DNA from: Gemmatimonadota bacterium
GTDB lineage: Bacteria > JBHIER01 > G020348925
Direction of reading: 5' to 3'
Assembly (NCBI GenBank): GCA_020348925.1
Contig: CP070758.1
Span: 4,038,558 to 4,096,582 of the forward strand
DNA: 58,025 nt
In this document: positions 26,697-34,232 of the stretch, in pieces
How the letters are laid out: each line of letters starts with the position of its first letter
Position numbering within the stretch: position 1 is the first letter of the stretch
The notes under the pieces: model-generated
What the model was told of the DNA's origin: nothing
The model's input: only the letters and a program-made list of their open reading frames with translations
Database searches by the model: none
Translations under genes and position numbers: made by a program

Positions 26697-27821
26697 ATGA
26701 AAAGAAAAAATAAGATACTCATCATTGTTCTTTTCATAGTCATGGTGTCGCTCTTCAATACAGTGCTTTTTTTAAGTCAGATATCATCGGTCCAACCGAA
26801 TCAATCGGGCTCTGAGGTCATTCCACTGAAGAACAACTTCATCAAAAAGATTAATATCCATAGTAGTATTGATACATTAACCTGGCGGAAAGAAGGTGCC
26901 TCGGAGATCGTGAATTTTCCGTTTTGTGATCCCGGTGATTCTTTGTTAGTCTGGCTTCAACCGGTTGCGGCCTGCAGTCTCATTTCAATTCGTTTCAAAC
27001 CGGTCAACTTTGTGGGGACTGTTATTCTTGATATATGGGATGCGAGCCATTACGAACCTCTCATATATTCAACGGACAGCACTGATATGAAAGGACGGTG
27101 GGGCACGTTCGAGCCCATCACCTGCGGCTCGTGTTGGTACCCCGATCTGTCAGATCACTCCCCCCTGGGCTGGAGTGAAACAGATCCTGATCGACATTTC
27201 TGGGGTCCGTGTTCCTGTCACGTGACACGATCAGATTCGAATTCATGGGTCGATATTCCCGCAACTTCAGCACCACAGGGGAATATAGATATAGGTGAAG
27301 ATCCTTTCTATATCGGCGGTTGTTTTTTTACAACAAGCGGATGTGGCTTTCATACCCAGGAAGACTATCCACGAAACGGGCCGTACAGCTTTTTCAAATT
27401 CTACTCAAGTCCCGGAGGCCCTGCTCCTAACGATGGATGGTTCCTTCGCTCATATTTTCCCTGGTTTGAAGTCATCGTAAAATACTACGAATCGCCAACC
27501 TCCATTCAGAATGATTCTGTTGAGCCTTTACCATCACATTTTCGGCTCTTTCAGAATTATCCCAATCCGTTTAATGTAACAACAGACATCAGATATCAGA
27601 TTGCAGATTATGGATCCCCCTACACCGCCTCCTTGAAGATCTATAACATTCTTGGACAGACGATAAAAACAATGGTCGACGAGGTGCAGGAAGAAGGCAC
27701 ATATTGTATTCAGTGGGATGCTAAAGACGAAGATGAAAATGATGTTGGCAGTGGAGTCTATTTCTATCGATTGATGGCAGGGGATTTTGTTGAAACAAGG
27801 CGCATGCTTATGCTAAAGTGA
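26697..27821 (+). CDS. Array family, short form 1: N-module joined directly to sorting domain
   Basis: This 374-residue relative of the preceding protein consists only of a signal/anchor segment ('ILIIVLFIVMVSLFNTVLF'), the N-module (about 55-265: 'ACSLISIRFKPVNF', 'ILDIWDASHYEP', 'SPLGWSETDPDRHFWGPCS', 'WFEVIVKYYES') and the sorting domain ('NYPNPFNVTTDIRYQ', 'TRRMLMLK'). The Ig-like and Rossmann-like middle of the long forms is missing cleanly: 'KYYE' is followed within about 20 residues by the sorting domain. It starts 12 nt after the upstream stop, so the pair is surely co-transcribed. Extra Cys pairs in the N-module ('CGSCW', 'CSC') are particular to this copy. Confidence 0.83.
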   Translation: MKRKNKILIIVLFIVMVSLFNTVLFLSQISSVQPNQSGSEVIPLKNNFIKKINIHSSIDTLTWRKEGASEIVNFPFCDPGDSLLVWLQPVAACSLISIRFKPVNFVGTVILDIWDASHYEPLIYSTDSTDMKGRWGTFEPITCGSCWYPDLSDHSPLGWSETDPDRHFWGPCSCHVTRSDSNSWVDIPATSAPQGNIDIGEDPFYIGGCFFTTSGCGFHTQEDYPRNGPYSFFKFYSSPGGPAPNDGWFLRSYFPWFEVIVKYYESPTSIQNDSVEPLPSHFRLFQNYPNPFNVTTDIRYQIADYGSPYTASLKIYNILGQTIKTMVDEVQEEGTYCIQWDAKDEDENDVGSGVYFYRLMAGDFVETRRMLMLK

Positions 27822-27825
27822 AGAC

Positions 27826-27892
27826 GGCTCGACAGAGTCTCGCTCTCCCAAACTTACATTCAAGGCCGGGAGGACGAGTGTCCTCACGAGCC
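27826..27892. repeat. REP-like imperfect palindrome
   Basis: GGCTCGACAGAGTCTCGCTC (27826 on) pairs imperfectly with its inverted counterpart ending CTCACGAGCC (27892). The element begins a few bases after a stop codon. It resembles dispersed palindromic intergenic repeats. Only one copy is visible in the window. Confidence 0.45.
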
Positions 27893-28016
27893 CGAATTGA
27901 AAACAAGCTTGAGATAAGAATAGTATTGAAAATGGTAAAAAGGATTCGAACATATGCCAAAAATACCTTTAGGAGGGTAGCCGCTCACCTTTATCACCCA
28001 AAAGGAGGTGGTGACG

Positions 28017-30287
28017 ATGAAAAAGGTGGCGGTTTTGGCAGTGGTCGTGTTGACCTTGTGTATCGGCCATACGGTACCGATACTGGCAGGTCAGAGGACG
28101 ACCTTGAAACCCGGAGGCTCTTCATCGGACGTGAGGCTCATCAAAAAGCCTTTCAAGATGAAGAGTGTGGCTGCCGACCGGTCCAATCTTGTATTGACCC
28201 AGCCTACCGGTATCATTGATACGCTCCGCGCTTACACTGGTATCGGTGGCATCAACTTCGGGTTCGATAATATGGACTCGATGCTCATCTGGTTCCAACC
28301 AACGGCGGCTTGCAGCCTTTTGGCCATCCGATTTTATGTCCTCGATTGGGAGGGGAACATGCTTCTCGACATCTGGGATGGGAGTCGATACGACGGGCAC
28401 ATCACGACCCAGGACAGCACAGACGCCAACGGCTGGATCGGGACTAACGTTCCGGTCATCAGTCCAGGACCGGTGATGGGCCCCAGGTACACTCCCCTCG
28501 GCTGGAACGCCACGGACCCGGAGCATCACTACTGGGGGCCTTTCCCCTTCACGGTGACGCAGAGCCACGCCGATTCGTGGGTCGAACTGCCGGCCTCCTA
28601 TGGTATTCAGGGCGAGGTCGACCTGGGACGTGAACCCTTCTATGTGAGCGCCGTCTTCTACAAGAAAGACGGCTGGGGCTTTCTGTGCGACGACCCAGAC
28701 TATCTCCCCTACAGTTTCTTTAAGTTTTACGCCCAGTGCTGCGGACCGGATGAGACTCACGACGGCTGGTTCATCCGAAGTTTCAGCCCCTGGATTGAGA
28801 CGATCGTGTGCTACTACGAAAACACGCCCCCGGATATCTCAGGCACAACCGTACAAAACGACACGTACGGTCCTGGCCCGTTCCCAATTCAAACCGAAAT
28901 TACGGACCAGGACGCGGAGAATCCGGCCAGCGCAGGCGTGGCCAGTGCGTATCTGGTATACACTCTCAACACCGTAACCGACAGCACGGCCATGGACGGT
29001 CCCTTTGAGGGTGGTACATTTACAGGAACAATCCCTGCCCTTGACCTGTGGGATACGGTTACCTACCACATCAGCGCATGTGATCCCCCAGGACTCTGCT
29101 CCCGCTCCCAGACGCACACATTCTCACGGATCGAGCCTGATCACAAAACAGCCGATCTCCTCCTCATCAACGACGGCATGCAGGTGGACAGCCTCTATAC
29201 ATATTTACTGGACAATCTTGTCTTAGACGAGGAAGGTAATCTGTATGAATACGAGTACTGGGACGTCGCTGCCCATAACGGCATCGATGCCTCGATCCTT
29301 GATCGGGGCTGGGGAACCATCATTGTGGCAGGCTGGGGTTGTCGCAACACTATGCCCGGTGGAGAGTATTCGCCTCAGGATCTTCTCATCTCCTTTCTCG
29401 AAGTGCAAACGTTCTCCTCACCTGACACGCACAACATTCTCTATATCGATCAGGATTACTTCTGCGTCCACGAAGAGGAGTACGGCTGTGCCTGGGATCA
29501 AGAGATGAGCCCGGGTGAGTTCATGTACGACTATTTCGGCGTAGCTTTCGCCATCAGTGACAACCACGGCGCAGATGATGGAGATTACGACAGTGTGGCT
29601 GTTGGCATTGAAGGCGATCCTATTACGGCGGAATTCGTTGATGCGCCCATTAACTTCCGCCCGGATGCTTTGACCGACACCCCGGAGCGCTGGAACTGGC
29701 CTGATTGGATCGAAAGCGAAGCACAGGGAGCGGCTCGCCTCTTTACATATCAAGATAACCGATTTGGGGCTGGTACTCGATACAACGGCGGTCATTTCAA
29801 AACTGTCTATATCCCCTGGCAGCTTGATTTCGCCGTTGACACGCTTGAATCCGGAGACATTGTCCCCCGTGCCGGTGTTGCCCGACTGATTCAAAACGTC
29901 CTCTGGTGGTTTGGAACGAAGAATCACACACTCGGAACGAATCCATCCGGAGATTCCCACACAATACCCGGGAAATTTGTACTATACCAGAACTCCCCGA
30001 ATCCGTTCAATTCGACTACAGAGATCAGATATCGGATACCGGATAGTAGATACCATGTCCACACCACCTTGAAGATCTGCAACATCTTGGGACAGGAACT
30101 GAAGACGCTCGTCAACGAACCACAAGATCCAGGATCATACATGGTTTCCTGGGATGGCCGGGCTGACAGTGGTGAAGAGGTGAGCAGCGGTATTTACTTC
30201 TGCAGGCTTGAGGTAACTGATGCGGTGAGGGTGAGACAGAGCCACAACAGTTCTGTCATAACCAGGAGGATGATTCTATTGAGGTAG
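28017..30287 (+). CDS. Array family, long form 2
   Basis: This 756-residue long form starts at the ATG of 28017, with AAAGGAGGTG at ideal distance; a GTG frame extends slightly upstream. Signal peptide, then N-module ('ACSLLAIRFYVLDW', 'LLDIWDGSRYDGH', 'TPLGWNATDPEHHYWGP', 'VDLGREPFYVSAVFY'), Ig-like module ('NDTYGPGPFPIQTEI'), Rossmann-like region ('ADLLLINDGMQVDSLYTYLL', 'GWGCRNTMPGGEY', 'ILYIDQDYFCVH', 'YGCAWDQE') and sorting domain ('NSPNPFNSTTEIRYRIPD'). The C terminus is extended and ends 'ITRRMILLR' instead of the usual 'TKRMILLK', a variation shared with the next gene. Its first kilobase is richer in G/C-ending codons than its neighbours. The shared Cys and Asp positions match the other long forms. 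Confidence 0.85.
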   Translation: MKKVAVLAVVVLTLCIGHTVPILAGQRTTLKPGGSSSDVRLIKKPFKMKSVAADRSNLVLTQPTGIIDTLRAYTGIGGINFGFDNMDSMLIWFQPTAACSLLAIRFYVLDWEGNMLLDIWDGSRYDGHITTQDSTDANGWIGTNVPVISPGPVMGPRYTPLGWNATDPEHHYWGPFPFTVTQSHADSWVELPASYGIQGEVDLGREPFYVSAVFYKKDGWGFLCDDPDYLPYSFFKFYAQCCGPDETHDGWFIRSFSPWIETIVCYYENTPPDISGTTVQNDTYGPGPFPIQTEITDQDAENPASAGVASAYLVYTLNTVTDSTAMDGPFEGGTFTGTIPALDLWDTVTYHISACDPPGLCSRSQTHTFSRIEPDHKTADLLLINDGMQVDSLYTYLLDNLVLDEEGNLYEYEYWDVAAHNGIDASILDRGWGTIIVAGWGCRNTMPGGEYSPQDLLISFLEVQTFSSPDTHNILYIDQDYFCVHEEEYGCAWDQEMSPGEFMYDYFGVAFAISDNHGADDGDYDSVAVGIEGDPITAEFVDAPINFRPDALTDTPERWNWPDWIESEAQGAARLFTYQDNRFGAGTRYNGGHFKTVYIPWQLDFAVDTLESGDIVPRAGVARLIQNVLWWFGTKNHTLGTNPSGDSHTIPGKFVLYQNSPNPFNSTTEIRYRIPDSRYHVHTTLKICNILGQELKTLVNEPQDPGSYMVSWDGRADSGEEVSSGIYFCRLEVTDAVRVRQSHNSSVITRRMILLR

Positions 30288-30295
30288 GTATAGAG

Positions 30296-30325
30296 GAGGG
30301 GGCAATCCTGCCGGGTTGCCCCCTC
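30296..30325. terminator. Strong hairpin after long form 2 (copy A)
   Basis: Perfect 10-bp stem GAGGGGGCAA (30296-30305) and TTGCCCCCTC (30316-30325) with the loop TCCTGCCGGG. There is no clear T tract; it may end or stabilise the transcript. A near-identical copy follows the next gene at 31436. Confidence 0.6.
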
Positions 30326-30353
30326 GACACCTTTACAATTACGGAGATTAACT

Positions 30354-31430
30354 ATGAAAACGGACAAAGGTCTGAAGCTAATACCAATTGTGGTTTTTCT
30401 CTGTACCCTTTCTTCGACTGCGGCTGGTCAGATTGAGGTGCTTCGACCCGACGCTATTCTCAACCAAGGCGACTATGACACCCTCACCTGGCGCAAACTC
30501 TCCGAACCCACGGTGAACTTTGGTCTTGATCGTGGGGATTCCTTGGCTGTTTGGTTCAGGCCCCAAGCCGCCTGCAGTCTGATAGCTATTCGATTCTATT
30601 CATATGATTATCAAGGTTCATCACTGACTGATGTCTGGGACGGCTCACGCTACGACGGCCACATTACGACCACTGATAGTACAGACAGTAACGGCTGGAT
30701 CGGCAACTTCCAGAATGGCCGATGGGTCCCTGGACACATCCTCGGCCATTCTCCCGTTGGATGGAGTGATACAGATCTTGAACACCACCTCTGGGGACCT
30801 CTTCCGTACACGATTACAGGGGAACATACCGGACTGTGGATTGAGATTCCCACAGCCTGGGCAATTCAAGGCGAAGTGGATTTGGGCATTAAACCCTTTT
30901 TTCTTTCCATTACGTTTTACAGAACAGAGGGCTGGGGGATAGCCGCAGAGAATGAGGGTACTACTCCGTATCATACATTCAAGTATCAGGCATCGGGAAG
31001 CGGTCCTGATGGTCAGCATACAGGATGGTTTCTTCACAGCGCCTCCGTGTGGATTGAAGCAGTGGTGAAATACTATCATACAACCAATGTTGAAGGGGAT
31101 GACAATGAAAAACCTCCAAGTGCGTTCATTCTTTATCAGAATTATCCAAATCCGTTCAATGCGACGACAGATATAAGATATGAGATATCAGATATGAGAT
31201 CCCCCCACCACACAACTCTCAGAATCTACAACATTCTCGGACAGGAGGTGACGACACTCGTCAATGAGCCTCAAAGAACAAGCTCTTACATCGTAACCTG
31301 GGATGGACGCGACGACAGTGGAGAGGAAGTAAGCAGCGGTATCTATTTCTACAGACTTGAGACAAACAATACGACCGAAAAGAACCACACCAGTTCATTC
31401 ATAACCGGGAGGATGATTTTATTGAGGTAG
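30354..31430 (+). CDS. Array family, short form 2
   Basis: This 358-residue short form has a signal peptide ('LIPIVVFLCTLSSTAAGQ'), the N-module (about 40-250: 'DTLTWRKLSEPTVNFGLDRG', 'ACSLIAIRFYSYDYQG', 'SPVGWSDTDLEHHLWGP', 'VDLGIKPFFLSITFY', 'WIEAVVKYYH') and the sorting domain ('NYPNPFNATTDIRYEI', 'WDGRDDSGEEVSSGIYFYR'). It ends 'ITGRMILLR', closely matching the end of the gene before it. Its 3' end and flanking hairpin are nearly identical to those of 28017-30287, so one 3' end was probably copied from the other. GGAG lies eight bases before the ATG. Confidence 0.83.
   Translation: MKTDKGLKLIPIVVFLCTLSSTAAGQIEVLRPDAILNQGDYDTLTWRKLSEPTVNFGLDRGDSLAVWFRPQAACSLIAIRFYSYDYQGSSLTDVWDGSRYDGHITTTDSTDSNGWIGNFQNGRWVPGHILGHSPVGWSDTDLEHHLWGPLPYTITGEHTGLWIEIPTAWAIQGEVDLGIKPFFLSITFYRTEGWGIAAENEGTTPYHTFKYQASGSGPDGQHTGWFLHSASVWIEAVVKYYHTTNVEGDDNEKPPSAFILYQNYPNPFNATTDIRYEISDMRSPHHTTLRIYNILGQEVTTLVNEPQRTSSYIVTWDGRDDSGEEVSSGIYFYRLETNNTTEKNHTSSFITGRMILLR
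31164..31202 (+). repeat. GATAT-type short-period repeat in the sorting domain (type copy of a set of eight)
   Basis: Here the motif AGATATAAGATATGAGATAT runs on into CAGATATGAGATC, a degenerate 8-10-nt period. Equivalent stretches occur at about 26446-26476, 27582-27612, 30017-30052, 32709-32745, 36178-36212, 38513-38550 and 40788-40826. All lie between the 'NPFN' box and the 'LKIYNILG' strand of the sorting domain. The encoded residues ('TTDIRYQIPDSRSP' and variants) change while the nucleotide pattern persists. Confidence 0.7.
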
Positions 31431-31435
31431 GTATA

Positions 31436-31469
31436 GAGGGGGGGCAATCCTGCCGGGTTGCCCCCTCTA
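31436..31469. terminator. Strong hairpin after short form 2 (copy B)
   Basis: Stem GGGGGCAA with TTGCCCCC (31440-31447 and 31458-31465), extendable by TAGAG/CTCTA around a G-run bulge, with the same TCCTGCCGGG loop as copy A. The flanking GAGGTAGGTATAGAGG is also shared with copy A. Confidence 0.6.
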
Positions 31470-31492
31470 CAGTTTTAAAACTTGGGAAAGTT

Positions 31493-32950
31493 ATGATGAA
31501 AACGCACATAGGATTTAAGCTTACATGTTTCGTAGTCTTTTTTTATTCACTCACTTCAACTGCGGTTGGTCAGGTTAAAGTCCTTCACCCAGGTGGCACT
31601 CAGAGAAGCAGTGGCTGCGAGACACTATCATGGCGGACATTACCCGAACCGACCGTCAATTTCTGGGAGGGACATGGCCGTATTGAAGATACTGTGGCAG
31701 TTTGGTTTCAGCCCCTGGCGCCATGTTCACTGCTCGCCATCAGGTTCTATTCTTACGATTATGAGGGCACATTTCTGTTGAACGTTTGGGATGGTTCACG
31801 CTACGACGGCCATATCACGACGACCGACAGTACAGATAGTAAGGGCTGGATCGGTGATTTTGAGGGTGGTAAGTGGATTCCAGGCCGAGTTATGAAGCGC
31901 TCCCCTATCGGCTGGAATAAGGACGATTCTGCCCGTCATTATTGGGGTTTATTTCCATTTACTGTAACCGGACTCCACACCGGACAATGGATTGAAGTCC
32001 CCACTGCCTATGGACTGCAGGGTGAAGTCGACCTGGGTAATAAACCCTTTTTCATCTCAATCACGCTGTACCAAACCTGGGGCGGTGGTCTGGCAGGAGA
32101 AAATGAGGGCACGACGCCGTACCATACCTTCAACTTTTTCAGTTATACCACGTGGGGAACCGGTCCTGATGGTGAACATTTCGGATGGTTCATTCACAGC
32201 ACCTCAGTCTGGATTGAGGCGGTGGTAAAATATTACGAGCCTATCCCCGGTCCCTATATAAGCAGTTCAATTGATTACAGCATTGACGATGATGAAATCG
32301 GAGAGAGTCAAGGAAACGGGAATGGATTCATTGAATATGATGAAATCATCGAATTGTCTCTCAGTCTATCAAATATCGGTAATACTTTGGCCTCAAATGT
32401 TACCGGAATTCTCAAGACTCTGAATGAATGCGCTGCCATCACCGACAGTTTTGCTTCCTTTGGTGACATAGCTGCAGGAGAAACAATCAAGAGCATCGAC
32501 AACTATGTTTTCTCTGTCTCGAATCTGTGCTCACCTGGGCCGCCTATCATCAATTTTTCTGTGGAAGTGAATCAAAACGGTCGAGAAGCGCAACACCTTT
32601 TCTTCAGCTTGGATATCACATTTATAGATTCTTTCGAAGAGAATGGGGATTCAAACCCACCAAGTTCATTCCGTCTTTTCCAAAACTACCCAAATCCATT
32701 CAATGAAACGACAGATATAAGATATGAGATACCAGATATGAGATCACCTACCCCAACGACCCTTACAATCTATAATATTCTGGGCCAGAAGGTAAAAACT
32801 CTGGTCGATGTGTCGCAAGAGGCAGGATCATACACAGTCACCTGGGATGGGCGGGATGAGTCCGGCGTGGAGGTTACCAGTGGTGTCTATTTCTGCACAA
32901 TCGAAGCTGGCAATTTCACGGCAACCAAGAAGATGCTGCTCCTGAAGTAA
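31493..32950 (+). CDS. Array family, intermediate form with CARDB/DUF11-like insert
   Basis: This 485-residue protein has the family's signal peptide, N-module (about 40-260: 'CETLSWRTLPEPTVNF', 'CSLLAIRFYSYDYEG', 'SPIGWNKDDSARHYWG', 'VDLGNKPFFISITLY', 'WIEAVVKYYEP') and sorting domain ('NYPNPFNETTDIRYEIPD', 'TKKMLLLK'). In place of the Ig plus Rossmann-like middle it carries one domain of about 110 residues ('GNGFIEYDEIIELSLSLSNI', 'GNTLASNVTG') of CARDB/DUF11-like character, common as a spacer in surface proteins. This shows module replacement at the same junction used by the short forms. Two consecutive ATGs (31493, 31496) can start it. Confidence 0.82.
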   Translation: MMKTHIGFKLTCFVVFFYSLTSTAVGQVKVLHPGGTQRSSGCETLSWRTLPEPTVNFWEGHGRIEDTVAVWFQPLAPCSLLAIRFYSYDYEGTFLLNVWDGSRYDGHITTTDSTDSKGWIGDFEGGKWIPGRVMKRSPIGWNKDDSARHYWGLFPFTVTGLHTGQWIEVPTAYGLQGEVDLGNKPFFISITLYQTWGGGLAGENEGTTPYHTFNFFSYTTWGTGPDGEHFGWFIHSTSVWIEAVVKYYEPIPGPYISSSIDYSIDDDEIGESQGNGNGFIEYDEIIELSLSLSNIGNTLASNVTGILKTLNECAAITDSFASFGDIAAGETIKSIDNYVFSVSNLCSPGPPIINFSVEVNQNGREAQHLFFSLDITFIDSFEENGDSNPPSSFRLFQNYPNPFNETTDIRYEIPDMRSPTPTTLTIYNILGQKVKTLVDVSQEAGSYTVTWDGRDESGVEVTSGVYFCTIEAGNFTATKKMLLLK

Positions 32951-32976
32951 CATCGTTCAAGAAGGGAATACTGAAT

Positions 32977-34200
32977 ATGCTTGACCATGACAGCACAAAC
33001 AAGAATCTGAAAATGTATCGAAATTACTTCATCATCGGCATAACACTCATTTCACTGGTTCCCATACTTTTCCGCGGCGCAGCGGGCCAGGTTACTCTTA
33101 TTGGACGATACGATACCCCAGGATGGGCCTATAAAGTTGCTGTAAGGGGAAACTACGCATACGTGGCTGATTGGAGTTCCGTGCAGATCATCGATATCTC
33201 CGACCCGACCTCGCCTTCCCTGGTAGGAAACTATGATGCTCCAAGAGTGTATGCCTACGATGTAGCAGTCTCCGATTCCTATGCGTATGTGGCGAGTGGT
33301 TATTCTGGTCTTCTCATTCTTGATATTTCGAATCCATGCTCCCCGACCCTTGTTGGAAGCGTTGGTACTTCTGATGAGGCTGTTGGTGTGGCAGTACTCG
33401 GAGACTATGCCTATGTGGCTTCCAGATTTTCCGGCCTTCACATCATCGATATATCAAACCCGGCTTCACCTTTCAGAACAGGAAGTTATAGATGTTATAT
33501 CTCCGCTGTTGCTGTGACCGGCAACTATGCTTTTTTAGGTGATCGCCCCCATGGACTTACGATCTTGGATATCTCCGACCCAACCTCACCTTCTCTGGTG
33601 GTCAGAGGCTTCGGTTCCTGCGGCCACATCGAGCGTGTAGTCGTCATAGGCGATTATGCGTATGTGGTCGATTTTGGATGCCATCTTCAAATTGTAGATA
33701 TTTCCAACCTAACCTCCCCATTTTTAGTCGGTTACCACTCCAACCAACTTGGCGGTGCCTGGGACGTGGCTGTCAAGGATGAATATGCATACGTAGCCTA
33801 TGGGTACGATACAGGCGGTATTTTGCGAATTGTGAACATATCTCATCCGGCTTCACCCACCCTCGTCTGGGAATACGATACCCCTGATTGGGCGTGCGGT
33901 GTATGTGTGGATGAAAATTACATTTACTTGGTCGACAAGCATCTCGGACTAAATATTCTGGAGTTCATATGTGAAGATAACGTAAAGGGAAACGTCAATA
34001 ACGATTGCGTCGTGGATGCTGCAGACCTCATTCGGACAGTGAACATTATTCTGAAGACCGGTCCAGATCCAACGTCGCATGAATTGTGGGCTGCCGATGG
34101 CAATGGTCTTCCAGGTAAGTGCGATGGCGATGAGGTGATTAATGTGTTAGATATTGTAAAAATTGTAAGATTGATTTTGAATTTGGAGAAATGTCCATAA
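32977..34200 (+). CDS. Secreted LVIVD seven-bladed propeller with C-terminal dockerin
   Basis: This 407-residue exported protein has a hydrophobic signal ('YFIIGITLISLVPILF'). Seven LVIVD repeats follow by my count ('VAVSDSYAYVASGYSGLLIL', 'DISNPCSPTLVG'), expected to form one seven-bladed beta-propeller. It has no sorting domain. It ends in a dockerin-like pair of calcium-binding loops ('GNVNNDCVVDAADLIRTVNI' and 'DGDEVINVLDIVKIVRLI'). Type I dockerins bind cohesins, and cohesin-like domains are encoded at 17880-22892 and 23084-24241, so it may be retained at the surface by non-covalent docking. The start at 32977 has AAGAAGGG some 12 bases upstream; an internal ATG at 33013 is possible. It lies inside the paralogue array, 26 nt after the previous gene. 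Confidence 0.85.
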   Translation: MLDHDSTNKNLKMYRNYFIIGITLISLVPILFRGAAGQVTLIGRYDTPGWAYKVAVRGNYAYVADWSSVQIIDISDPTSPSLVGNYDAPRVYAYDVAVSDSYAYVASGYSGLLILDISNPCSPTLVGSVGTSDEAVGVAVLGDYAYVASRFSGLHIIDISNPASPFRTGSYRCYISAVAVTGNYAFLGDRPHGLTILDISDPTSPSLVVRGFGSCGHIERVVVIGDYAYVVDFGCHLQIVDISNLTSPFLVGYHSNQLGGAWDVAVKDEYAYVAYGYDTGGILRIVNISHPASPTLVWEYDTPDWACGVCVDENYIYLVDKHLGLNILEFICEDNVKGNVNNDCVVDAADLIRTVNIILKTGPDPTSHELWAADGNGLPGKCDGDEVINVLDIVKIVRLILNLEKCP

Positions 34201-34232
34201 TTAACTCCATCCGTATCGAAGGAGGATTAGCT

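Noticed and set aside
27818-28219. 133-residue plus-strand frame between short form 1 and long form 2
   Set aside because: It runs through a palindrome and then out of frame through the signal-peptide region of 28017-30287, which has the better ribosome-binding site and family homology.
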